Assembly (NCBI GenBank): GCA_002256685.1
Contig: NQJH01000164.1
Location: 1-5,241, forward strand
Source of the DNA: Methylococcaceae bacterium NSP1-2
GTDB lineage: Bacteria > Pseudomonadota > Gammaproteobacteria > Methylococcales > Methylomonadaceae
Length of the DNA stretch: 5,241 bases
Reading direction: 5' to 3'
Below the pieces are notes generated by a model. That model searched no databases, was not told where the DNA came from, and was given only the letters and a program-made list of their open reading frames with translations. Position 1 is the stretch's first letter, and the number at the start of each line of letters is the position of its first letter. Positions 1 to 5,241 of this stretch are shown one piece after another. The translations under genes were made by a program, and so were the position numbers.

Positions 1-170
1 GTGACTTGAGCTTTTTCATTGGTCGGATAAACCACGTCTTTGCCGTCCCATGTTGTGGTGGTTTTAATGAGTTGGGTGCTGGTGACTTTTTCTGCTGTGT
101 GGTCGTGCGTGGTCGCGCACGCGCTTAATGACAGCGATAAAACAGCAGTAAGCAATTGTTTATTCATCAT
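1..170 (-). CDS. Lipoprotein N-terminus, possibly cupin-domain protein (partial, runs off left edge)
   Basis: Only the first 56 codons are present; the 3' part lies beyond the window. The protein opens with Met-Met-Asn-Lys, then a short hydrophobic stretch ending in a lipobox (Leu-Ser-Ala-Cys, Cys at residue 18), so it should be lipidated and held in the envelope. The mature part is Thr/His-rich, then reads TTTTWDGKDVVYPTNEKAQV. From memory, that segment resembles the lead-in to small cupin proteins, in which 'W(D/N)G...YP.G...V' precedes the His-containing barrel; the diagnostic metal-binding cupin motifs are off the window, so cupin is an inference. An AAGG Shine-Dalgarno lies six bases before the first ATG (170-168); a second ATG follows at once (167-165). 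It starts 23 bp downstream of the phosphoethanolamine transferase stop, with no terminator between, so it is probably co-transcribed with it. Confidence 0.75.
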   Translation of the reverse strand, partial: MMNKQLLTAVLSLSLSACATTHDHTAEKVTSTQLIKTTTTWDGKDVVYPTNEKAQV

Positions 171-193
171 GAGTAACCTTTTAAAATAGTAGA

Positions 194-1864
194 TTAACGA
201 CGACAGCGATTAAAAATATCTAGTTCTGCATCATATTTGCCCGTTTGTACGTCCAGCATTCCAAGTAGCGAATGAAATAAATTGTCGTGCGAATATTCCT
301 CGCCGCTGTGTTGTGCTAAGCAATCGGTATCAATATTAAAACTCGTGGCAAATTCAGGTGATAACCACATGATAAAAGGAATGTGGATTTGTTCGTCGGG
401 TGCGAATTTATACGGAATGTGGATTTGTTCGTCGGGTGCGAATTTATACGGTAGACCATGTAAATAAATGCCCTTTTCACCTAAGGATTCGCCATGATCG
501 GACATATAAAGTAGCGCGGTATTGTAGCGATCCGTATTTTTTTGCAGAATATGAATAAGGTAGGTTAGAAAATAATCGGTGTACAGAATGCTGTTGTCGT
601 AGGCATTAATAATCTGTTGTTGCGGACAATCTTGTACTTGATTACTGGCACATTCTGGCATAAATTTTTTGAAGGTTTCAGGATAACGCTGGTAATACGC
701 AGGACCATGACTGCCTTTTTGATGTAACACGATAACGCCATCATTGCTGAATTTATCGATTTGCTCCTGCAAACCCTGCAATAAAATTTCATCAAAGCAG
801 CCTTTATCATTGCAAATTTCAGGAACAGTGAGTTTTTCCATACTTTCGGTAGTCACGCGATCACATACGCCTTTGCAACCAGAATTATTATCCCGCCATA
901 ACACGTTGATACCGGCATGAGTCAGTACGTCCAAGACATTTTCATAGTGTTTGGCTTTGCTATCGCTGTAATCGCTACGCCCAAAATCAGAAAACATACA
1001 CGGCACTGATTCAGCCGTTGCCGTACCGCAGGAATGGGTGTCGGGGAAATTAATAATGGCTTCTTGGCTTAATAGCGGATTGGTATTTTGCGCATAACCG
1101 TTGAGGGAGAAATTTTGAGCGCGGGCAGTTTCACCGACCACGACGACCACGATAGATTTTTTACCGCGTGTTTTCCATGTGTTAATTTGTTGCGCGTCTT
1201 TGCCGATGGCGGTAATAGTAATAACTTCGGGATTTAATGACCGTTTTATATATTTACCTAGCGCGTAAATAGGATAATTAGGATTAATGAAGTAACGCAA
1301 GGCACGATTGTTTCTATCAATTAGGGCAAAATCTTTGTAGTAGGTGAAGACAATACTTCCTAGCACGGTACTGATTAGTATCATCACGATTAAGCGCGTG
1401 CCGAGTTCTTTAAAAAAAGAGCTGTACTGAATATCTATGCGATAAAGACACAGTGCGGGTAATAAACCGACCAGCACCACATGCCGAACTAAATGCGCAC
1501 TCAGTAGCTCAGTGGCTTCTTTAGAGTCAGTTTCAACGATGTTTTGTATCATCGATACATCGACGATAACACCGTAACTGTCCATAAAAAAACTGATAAT
1601 AGCGGCTAGTATTAGTATTAATATAACAATGGGTTTAAACACATATTTGCTGGCAAAAAATGACAACAGCAAGCTAAATAAGGCAATCAGGGCGATAAAC
1701 ACCGCCACTTTAAAATGACTACTGCCTAATCCAGACGTGTCTACAACTTTAAAGATGGCTGTTAAAAAAGCCTGATTATCAACAGTGGCAAGGAATAGTG
1801 CGGTAAGAAAAACGAGCGTGGTCAGGCTGAGTTTTGGCGACAGCCATTTTGCGTAGGCAGACAT
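194..1864 (-). CDS. eptA: Lipid A phosphoethanolamine transferase, EptA/MCR family
   Basis: Inner-membrane enzyme expected to move phosphoethanolamine from phosphatidylethanolamine to lipid A phosphates on the periplasmic face, lowering surface charge and cationic peptide binding. Numbering is from the ATG at 1864. Five N-terminal membrane helices lie near 13-29, 53-72, 78-96, 127-142 and 157-175. The periplasmic sulfatase-fold domain follows, with VGET (Glu245 zinc ligand), SCGTATAESVPCMFS (nucleophile Thr281), KGSHGP (His386), SDHGESLGE (Asp456, His457) and YLHG (His469). Cysteines of the usual disulfides are present (SCG, PCMF, GCKGVCD, EICNDKGC), and it ends CRR like E. coli EptA (547 aa). 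All catalytic residues are intact. A 12-residue unit (YKFAPDEQIHIP) is duplicated at 473-496; without it the length would be 544, typical of the family. An in-frame TTG at 1876 would add four residues; neither start has a clear Shine-Dalgarno, and ATG is preferred. EptA rather than EptB/EptC/CptA is inferred from motif wording recalled from the E. coli protein. Confidence 0.95.
   Translation of the reverse strand: MSAYAKWLSPKLSLTTLVFLTALFLATVDNQAFLTAIFKVVDTSGLGSSHFKVAVFIALIALFSLLLSFFASKYVFKPIVILILILAAIISFFMDSYGVIVDVSMIQNIVETDSKEATELLSAHLVRHVVLVGLLPALCLYRIDIQYSSFFKELGTRLIVMILISTVLGSIVFTYYKDFALIDRNNRALRYFINPNYPIYALGKYIKRSLNPEVITITAIGKDAQQINTWKTRGKKSIVVVVVGETARAQNFSLNGYAQNTNPLLSQEAIINFPDTHSCGTATAESVPCMFSDFGRSDYSDSKAKHYENVLDVLTHAGINVLWRDNNSGCKGVCDRVTTESMEKLTVPEICNDKGCFDEILLQGLQEQIDKFSNDGVIVLHQKGSHGPAYYQRYPETFKKFMPECASNQVQDCPQQQIINAYDNSILYTDYFLTYLIHILQKNTDRYNTALLYMSDHGESLGEKGIYLHGLPYKFAPDEQIHIPYKFAPDEQIHIPFIMWLSPEFATSFNIDTDCLAQHSGEEYSHDNLFHSLLGMLDVQTGKYDAELDIFNRCRR
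378..451. repeat. Perfect 36-bp tandem duplication inside eptA
   Basis: Two identical 36-base units lie head to tail at 378-413 and 414-449, and the match extends two more bases (GG, 450-451). The unit length is a multiple of three, so the frame is kept and the protein carries YKFAPDEQIHIP twice in a row. Complete identity between copies means either a recent slippage or unequal-crossover event or an assembly error. Related enzymes, as recalled (E. coli: HGLPYAIAPDSQKQVP then MLLWLS), have this segment once. Confidence 0.97.
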
Positions 1865-1894
1865 GGTGGAATTCAAAAGGAAAAGAGCTGTGTT

Positions 1895-1926
1895 AAAAGT
1901 GCCAACGTTGCGGTAACAACGTCAGC
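1895..1926 (-). terminator. Terminator- or attenuator-like hairpin between the PepSY-like gene and eptA
   Basis: In leftward RNA, GCUGACGUUG and CAACGUUGGC pair into a 10-bp stem (eight Watson-Crick pairs and two G-U wobbles) around the six-base loop UUACCG (1926-1901). It is followed by AC and a short UUUU tract at 1898-1895. The rightward RNA would have C-A and A-C mismatches where the wobbles are, so the full stem forms only in the direction in which the flanking genes are transcribed. The short U tract suggests a leaky terminator or attenuator, or an RNA-processing or stability element, rather than a strong stop. No folding program was run. Confidence 0.5.
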
Positions 1927-1941
1927 AGGACGACGAATCAA

Positions 1942-2427
1942 TTACTCTTCTTTTTTAGTAATATTGCCGTTACGATCCAATGAAATATGCCATGTTGTCC
2001 CCGCCGCATTGACCACAAGATCGAACTCTTCGCCCGTACCATTAGGATTAACAACTAAAATAGCTTCTTTAATATCGTAGTTAGTAAAAGCGGCTTTCAG
2101 ATTTTCATAGCTAGCAGGCGGCATTTCAACCGAGGTTTTGGCGGTATCAATTTCATCACCGTTAACATAAAAATTACCATTGACGCGATAATAAACAATG
2201 TTTCTTTCATCAGTTTCTTTAGCTTCTTTAAAAGCAATCAGGTACAACTCTTGACCAAAATGCGTTTTTTGTTCAGCCGTTACGCTGATAGCATTAGGAA
2301 AACTTTTGTTAAAGGTAGTCAGTATTTTTTCAGGAATCGCTTCTTTAGGGAGTACAGCGGCGGCGAGGACTGAAACTGAAAATAAGGTTAATACCACACC
2401 ACTGAGAGTTGAAAAATAGTTACGCAT
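1942..2427 (-). CDS. Secreted PepSY-like / BLIP-like small periplasmic protein
   Basis: A 161-residue protein with a typical Sec signal: Arg at position 2, a hydrophobic core at about 8-21, and an Ala-rich end (cleavage probably after Ala22-Ala24). The mature part looks like two helix-plus-sheet repeats. The first (about 30-92) has a helix IPEKILTTFNKSFPNA followed by strands including ELYLIAF and YYRVNGNFYVNGDEI. The second (about 101-161) has ASYENLKAAFTNY, then AILVV, EEFDLVV, and WHISLDRNGNITKKEE. The ending of the form 'hydrophobic-x-D-x-(D/N)-G-x-hydrophobic' is characteristic of PepSY-like (beta-lactamase-inhibitor-like) domains. Such proteins are secreted and mostly of unknown role; inhibition of a protease or other enzyme is only a family guess. 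The nearest Shine-Dalgarno (CAGG) is rather far (about 11 bases) from the ATG. It lies 77 bp upstream of the eptA ATG in the same direction, with a hairpin between. Confidence 0.8.
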   Translation of the reverse strand: MRNYFSTLSGVVLTLFSVSVLAAAVLPKEAIPEKILTTFNKSFPNAISVTAEQKTHFGQELYLIAFKEAKETDERNIVYYRVNGNFYVNGDEIDTAKTSVEMPPASYENLKAAFTNYDIKEAILVVNPNGTGEEFDLVVNAAGTTWHISLDRNGNITKKEE

Positions 2428-2466
2428 GAACTTAATTACCTGTAGAAAATAGTTAAAAATAAAATG

Positions 2467-2495
2467 AGTGACGAAAATACTCGCCGGAAGTCACT
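2467..2495 (-). terminator. Weak candidate terminator upstream of the PepSY-like gene
   Basis: In leftward RNA, AGUGAC (2495-2490) can pair with GUCACU (2472-2467) across a 17-base loop. The stem is followed by the U-rich run CAUUUUAUUUUU ending near 2455. Six pairs and a long loop are weak, but the position between the membrane-protein gene and the PepSY-like gene fits a transcript end for the former. A TATACT box (2498-2503, minus strand) in the same 111-bp gap could be a -10 for the downstream unit, but it has no good -35. Confidence 0.3.
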
Positions 2496-2538
2496 GCTAG
2501 TATAAGAAAATGTGAGACGCTTATCCTAGCGGTTTGTT

Positions 2539-3048
2539 TTACATATCCATGAACAACATCGGAATACCGTAAGTTAAAACAAAATAGCTAAACGCTAACG
2601 TAATGCTCATACTCATTTTAAACTCAAAGACTTGGCGCAAAATATAACCTATTATTGCTAAATACCAGCCAACCAGTAACACCGCTATGCCAATGGATAG
2701 GTGTTCTGCATATTGGTAATGCTCCATAACCAAGAAAAAATACAGTCCTTCTGTGGCAGTCGCTAGCACCATGATAAAGTTTTCACAGACAAAAATAGCA
2801 ATGAACAATTGTTGAAAATATTGTCGTTTTTTGACAGTGAACAATAAGACGGTGATGGATGAAAATGCCATAAAGGTGCGTAATAATACTTCCAATATGC
2901 CTTCAACATCAGCAATCAGAAACTCAACGATCATGCCTGAAACCAGATAAAATGCTATAGTTTTCCACATAAATGAGGTGGAGGGATGTAAATTAGCAGG
3001 ATTATTGCGAAACCAGCATAGCGAGAGGTAATCTATTAATAACGACAT
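2539..3048 (-). CDS. Small polytopic inner-membrane protein of unknown function
   Basis: A 169-residue, very hydrophobic protein. Membrane helices are visible at about 28-45, 52-71, 79-107 (long, possibly kinked), 117-138 and 147-166. The N-terminus carries the soluble segment CWFRNNPANLHPST before the first helix. Charged residues are few: a short basic loop KKRQ (73-76) after helix 2, and Glu42, Glu49, Glu53, Glu89, Glu100 and Glu109 in or near membrane segments. No catalytic, heme or metal motif is evident, and I do not assign a family function; it resembles a conserved hypothetical membrane protein found in gammaproteobacteria. The ATG at 3048 has no convincing Shine-Dalgarno. A weak -10-like TATAAC (3084-3079, minus strand) would give a leader of about 24 bases. 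It is 111 bp from the next gene and so may form its own transcript, divergent from the cytochrome gene. Confidence 0.8.
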   Translation of the reverse strand: MSLLIDYLSLCWFRNNPANLHPSTSFMWKTIAFYLVSGMIVEFLIADVEGILEVLLRTFMAFSSITVLLFTVKKRQYFQQLFIAIFVCENFIMVLATATEGLYFFLVMEHYQYAEHLSIGIAVLLVGWYLAIIGYILRQVFEFKMSMSITLAFSYFVLTYGIPMLFMDM

Positions 3049-3199
3049 AGTAAAATTGTAAATAGGGATAGGTTATTTGTTATATGAGCCAGTAGCGATT
3101 AAATCTTCATGGTCATAGTCTTACAAAGACCGCGTATCTTACTCGTCCACGCTTAACTTTCCAACTTTTCCACTATAAGTTTGCTATTTTGCAATACAC

Positions 3200-3223
3200 A
3201 ATCTTTGTGCGTTTACAAAGATT
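3200..3223. promoter_or_regulatory. Perfect 9-bp inverted repeat, candidate operator
   Basis: AATCTTTGT (3200-3208), six bases, then its exact reverse complement ACAAAGATT (3215-3223). Arm length and spacing fit a dimeric regulator's site. The arm-related sequence TTACAAAGA also appears alone 92 bp to the left (3121-3129), which would suit a second half-site. As RNA the stem is AU-rich with no U tract after it, so a terminator is less likely than a DNA operator. The regulator cannot be named from the sequence. Confidence 0.5.
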
Positions 3224-3236
3224 TAACGAACATCAA
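3223..3236. promoter_or_regulatory. Weak FNR/CRP-type site candidate
   Basis: TTAAC-GAAC-ATCAA compares with the FNR consensus TTGAT-N4-ATCAA: the right half is exact and the left matches three of five. It sits upstream of a TATAAAAT box (3253-3260). The centre would lie about 36-38 bases before a start site set by that box, not the ideal -41.5. Oxygen control would suit a b-type cytochrome with a P1B-5-like pump, but this is suggestive only. Confidence 0.22.
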
Positions 3237-3301
3237 CAGAGACTACGACCGTTATAAAATAGCGGTTTTATGTTAATCTCATCACTCATGATTTAAAACT
3301 T

Positions 3302-3313
3302 ACGTTATAACGT
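3302..3313. promoter_or_regulatory. Perfect 12-bp palindrome in the cytochrome leader/promoter region
   Basis: ACGTTATAACGT is exactly self-complementary and lies 78 bp before the cytochrome ATG. It contains TATAAC, which could itself serve as a -10, so a repressor bound here would block that promoter or one just upstream. No -35 match was found at the right distance. It may also be chance in AT-rich sequence. Confidence 0.35.
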
Positions 3314-3380
3314 TTTTAACTTTTAGGAGTCCAATAGCTAAAACATTTACCGCTACAGAAATTTCAGTTTTTAATCTTAC

Positions 3381-3386
3381 AGAGGT
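3381..3386 (+). promoter_or_regulatory. Ribosome binding site of the cytochrome b gene
   Basis: AGAGGT ends five bases before the ATG at 3392, a good Shine-Dalgarno at normal spacing. It fixes this start, and it is the clearest binding site in the window; the ATPase start that follows has none. Confidence 0.75.
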
Positions 3387-3391
3387 ACAAA

Positions 3392-3949
3392 ATGAAATCA
3401 GAAGATTTAATTAAAGTTTGGGATTTACCCTTACGCATTTTTCATTGGTTGCTGGTTATCGCGTTTTTTATCGCTTATTTTACCGAAGACGAATTACTAA
3501 CTGTTCATGTCTGGGCAGGTTATCTGGTCGGCGGCTTGTTAGTGTTTAGACTGCTGTGGGGATTTGTTGGTGGTCAGTATGCACGGTTTGCTAATTTTTT
3601 ATGTAGCCCAATGCAGTCGGTTGCTTATATTAAAGACCTGATTAAGTTACAAGCAAAACGCTATATTGGTCATAATCCAGCAGGGGCGGCAATGATCGTG
3701 TTGTTACTGCTCAGTTTGCTAATGACCGTTATCACAGGTTTAGCGGTTTATGGCGCAGATCAAGCAGCAGGACCTCTCGCCTTTATCGGAAACAGTCATG
3801 AAGACTTCTGGGAAGAAATCCATGAGTTTTTCGCTAACTTCACTTTACTGTTAGTGATTGTTCATGTCATCGGCGTGGTGGTTGAAAGTATTATTCACCG
3901 TGAGAATCTAGCCAAAGCCATGTTTAACGGTAACAAAAAAAGACCTTAA
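3392..3949 (+). CDS. Cytochrome b561-family membrane protein (Ni/Fe-hydrogenase b-type cytochrome-like)
   Basis: A 185-residue four-helix heme b protein that should pass electrons across or within the inner membrane. It opens with the family signature KVWDLPLRIFHW. Helices lie at about 15-31, 38-57, 98-120 and 147-168. Candidate heme ligands are His18 (RIFHW), His39 (TVHVWAGY), His144 (EEIHEFF) and His158 (VIVHVIG); the last pair has the 14-residue spacing seen in E. coli CybB. A conserved GHNPAGAAM segment (93-101) precedes helix 3, as in the branch of the family often found beside diheme cytochromes c. Length is normal and no key residue is missing. The electron donor and acceptor are not encoded nearby in this window. 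The stop codon is three bases before the ATPase ATG, so the two genes are surely co-transcribed and probably translationally coupled. Confidence 0.92.
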   Translation: MKSEDLIKVWDLPLRIFHWLLVIAFFIAYFTEDELLTVHVWAGYLVGGLLVFRLLWGFVGGQYARFANFLCSPMQSVAYIKDLIKLQAKRYIGHNPAGAAMIVLLLLSLLMTVITGLAVYGADQAAGPLAFIGNSHEDFWEEIHEFFANFTLLLVIVHVIGVVVESIIHRENLAKAMFNGNKKRP

Positions 3950-3952
3950 TCC

Positions 3953-5241
3953 ATGACAACAAAAGCTGATTTAAAAATCGAAAATAGCATTGCCCTGTTA
4001 AGTTTGCTGGGTATTGCCACTTATTTAGTATTGCGCTACTGGTTTAATACCGAGCATGAAATCTATAGCTGGTCATTAAATAGTGCGTTAAATACTGAAA
4101 CAGAAGCACTCTGGCAAGGGCAATTAGCATTCTCAGTCCCGCAACTGCAATTACCCTTGATAGCGGTTTTAGTGCTGGGTGGGATGCCTCTGCTTTATCA
4201 GTTGCTGGCAAAATTATGTCGAGGTGATTTTGGTGCCGATTTACTGGCAGGTTTATCAATTATTACCGCCGTGTGTTTGGATGAATACCTCGCGGGGTGT
4301 TTAGTGGTACTGATGCTATCAGGCGGCGCGGCATTAGAAACCTACGCAATCCGCAAAGCCTCGTCAGTATTGGAAGCCTTAGCCAAGCGGATGCCATCGG
4401 TAGCGCATCGAAAACAGAGTGATGTTCTCGTTGATATAGGCACAGAACAAGTTGTTATTGGCGATACCTTAGTGATTCTTCCCCATGAACTTTGTCCTGT
4501 GGATGGCACAGTAGTAGATGGCTCTAGCACAATGGATGAATCATATCTCACTGGCGAACCCTACTTAATGTCAAAAACTGTCGGTTCTACTGTAATGTCG
4601 GGTGCGGTTAATGGTGACAACGCCTTAACGATACGCGCTGATAAACTGGCAGTGGATTCACGTTATTCTAAAATTATGGAAGTCATGCGGGCTTCCGAAC
4701 AAAATCGCCCAAATCTACGCCGTTTAGGTGATCAACTGGGCGCGTGGTACACACCTGTCGCGGTTGCTATCGCGCTATTGGCTTGGTTTATTAGTGGTGA
4801 TGTGATTCGTTTTCTGGCAGTGTTGGTAATAGCCACGCCTTGCCCGTTGCTAATTGGTATTCCCGTTACCATCATCAGCTCCATTTCACTGGCAGCACGG
4901 CGCGAAATTATCATTAAAAACCCTGCCATCTTAGAAACTATCGGCACTTGTCGCACCGCCATTTTTGATAAAACAGGCACCTTAACGTATGGTCGTCCTT
5001 CATTAATCGCCTTACTTACCAGTGCAACCCATAATGAATCAGACGTGCTGGCACTGATAGCCAGTTTAGAACGCTACTCTAAACACCCGCTGTCCAGTGC
5101 CATTGTTAAAGCAGGGGAAAAAGCCAACTTAGCGTTACTCAATGTCTCGCATATCACCGAATTATCGGGCGAAGGCTTAAAAGGTCTGGTCGCAGACAAA
5201 CAGGTGCAGATTACTAGCCGCAAGTTTTTTGAAGCGAATCA
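3953..5241 (+). CDS. Heavy-metal P1B-type ATPase with TPC motif, P1B-5-like (partial, runs off right edge)
   Basis: The first 429 codons of an inner-membrane ATP-driven metal exporter; the C-terminus is outside the window. Helices fit the P1B plan: MA about 12-29, MB 66-86, M1 94-110, M2 112-130, M3 264-282 and M4 285-310. The actuator domain carries CPVDG (181-185) and the TGEP phosphatase motif (200-203). M4 holds ATPCPLLIGIP (294-304), giving a TPC metal motif. The phosphorylation site DKTGTLT has Asp339. The nucleotide domain shows SKHPL (His378-Pro379) and SGEGLKG (405-411). No CxxC or His-rich metal-binding domain precedes MA. In the published classification TPC marks the P1B-5 group, reported to move Ni(II)/Fe(II) and in some members to end in a hemerythrin-like domain; whether this one does cannot be seen. 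There is no clear Shine-Dalgarno and the start is three bases after the cytochrome stop, implying coupled translation. Substrate is inferred, not shown. Confidence 0.93.
   Translation, partial: MTTKADLKIENSIALLSLLGIATYLVLRYWFNTEHEIYSWSLNSALNTETEALWQGQLAFSVPQLQLPLIAVLVLGGMPLLYQLLAKLCRGDFGADLLAGLSIITAVCLDEYLAGCLVVLMLSGGAALETYAIRKASSVLEALAKRMPSVAHRKQSDVLVDIGTEQVVIGDTLVILPHELCPVDGTVVDGSSTMDESYLTGEPYLMSKTVGSTVMSGAVNGDNALTIRADKLAVDSRYSKIMEVMRASEQNRPNLRRLGDQLGAWYTPVAVAIALLAWFISGDVIRFLAVLVIATPCPLLIGIPVTIISSISLAARREIIIKNPAILETIGTCRTAIFDKTGTLTYGRPSLIALLTSATHNESDVLALIASLERYSKHPLSSAIVKAGEKANLALLNVSHITELSGEGLKGLVADKQVQITSRKFFEAN

Larger units (their letters stand above)
3049..3391. other. Divergent intergenic region rich in dyad symmetry
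   Basis: This 343-bp AT-rich gap separates the leftward membrane-protein gene from the rightward cytochrome-ATPase pair. No coding sequence is evident. It must hold both divergent promoters. Visible elements are the 24-bp inverted repeat at 3200-3223, a TTGC-N6-GCAA dyad at 3181-3194, a TATAAAAT box at 3253-3260, a perfect 12-bp palindrome at 3302-3313, and the sequence TTACAAAGA occurring twice in the same orientation (3121-3129 and 3213-3221). I could not find a strong sigma-70 -35/-10 pair for either gene, which suggests activator-dependent promoters. Confidence 0.6.

Noticed and set aside
378..451. Repeat taken as a minimal CRISPR array
   Set aside because: The two 36-bp units touch directly with no spacer, and they encode protein in frame.
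282..467. A 61-codon plus-strand open frame across the tandem repeat
   Set aside because: It lies wholly antisense to the conserved catalytic part of the phosphoethanolamine transferase, and its repeated residues merely reflect the 36-bp duplication.
565..810. An 81-codon minus-strand open frame in another frame of the transferase gene
   Set aside because: It overlaps the region coding for the KGSHGP and NAYDN segments of a clearly real protein, has no family features and no ribosome site.
2518..2531. CGCT-N6-AGCG hairpin just after the membrane-protein gene as a terminator
   Set aside because: The stem is only four pairs, and no continuous U tract follows it in leftward RNA.
3181..3194. 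TTGC-N6-GCAA dyad as an independent regulator site
   Set aside because: Four-base arms are too short to stand out; noted only as part of the dyad-rich intergenic region.
3254..3271. ATAAAA-N6-TTTTAT dyad as an operator or hairpin
   Set aside because: Arms made only of A and T are expected by chance in this AT-rich stretch, and it overlaps a likelier -10 box.
4044..4980. Three short minus-strand open frames (4044-4259, 4342-4551, 4732-4980)
   Set aside because: All are antisense to the P-type ATPase, whose motifs run unbroken through the region; they are shadows of its reading frame.

Overview
The window reads as chromosomal sequence of a Gram-negative, moderately AT-rich bacterium, most likely a gammaproteobacterium. 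Reasons are the lipid A-type phosphoethanolamine transferase, the lipoprotein and Sec signal peptides, and the resemblance of the cytochrome and membrane proteins to gammaproteobacterial families. A methanotroph-like or sulfur-oxidiser-like host is possible, but the sequence does not settle it. Nothing in the window marks a phage, insertion sequence, CRISPR array, tRNA or rRNA.

The left 3 kb is transcribed leftward (minus strand). In transcription order it holds: a small five-helix inner-membrane protein of unknown function (3048-2539); a secreted PepSY-like/BLIP-like small periplasmic protein (2427-1942); an EptA/MCR-family phosphoethanolamine transferase (about 1864-194); and the start of a lipoprotein that may be a cupin (170-1, cut by the window edge). 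The last three are closely spaced (65 bp and 23 bp) and look like one envelope-related unit. A terminator-like hairpin between the PepSY-like gene and the transferase may attenuate transcription. The transferase carries a perfect 36-bp tandem duplication that inserts 12 residues directly after a conserved metal-site histidine.

A 343-bp non-coding region (3049-3391) separates this block from two rightward genes. It is rich in dyad symmetry: a perfect 9-bp inverted repeat, a perfect 12-bp palindrome, a smaller TTGC/GCAA dyad and a weak FNR-like site. It probably contains the divergent promoters and operators.

The right 1.85 kb (plus strand) holds a b561-type membrane cytochrome (3392-3949). 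Three bases after it begins a heavy-metal P-type ATPase (3953 to the window end, cut). The ATPase has a TPC membrane motif in place of the usual CPC or SPC and no N-terminal metal-binding domain, which places it near the P1B-5 group linked to iron or nickel export. The tight coupling of a membrane electron carrier to this metal pump is the most interesting functional association in the window.
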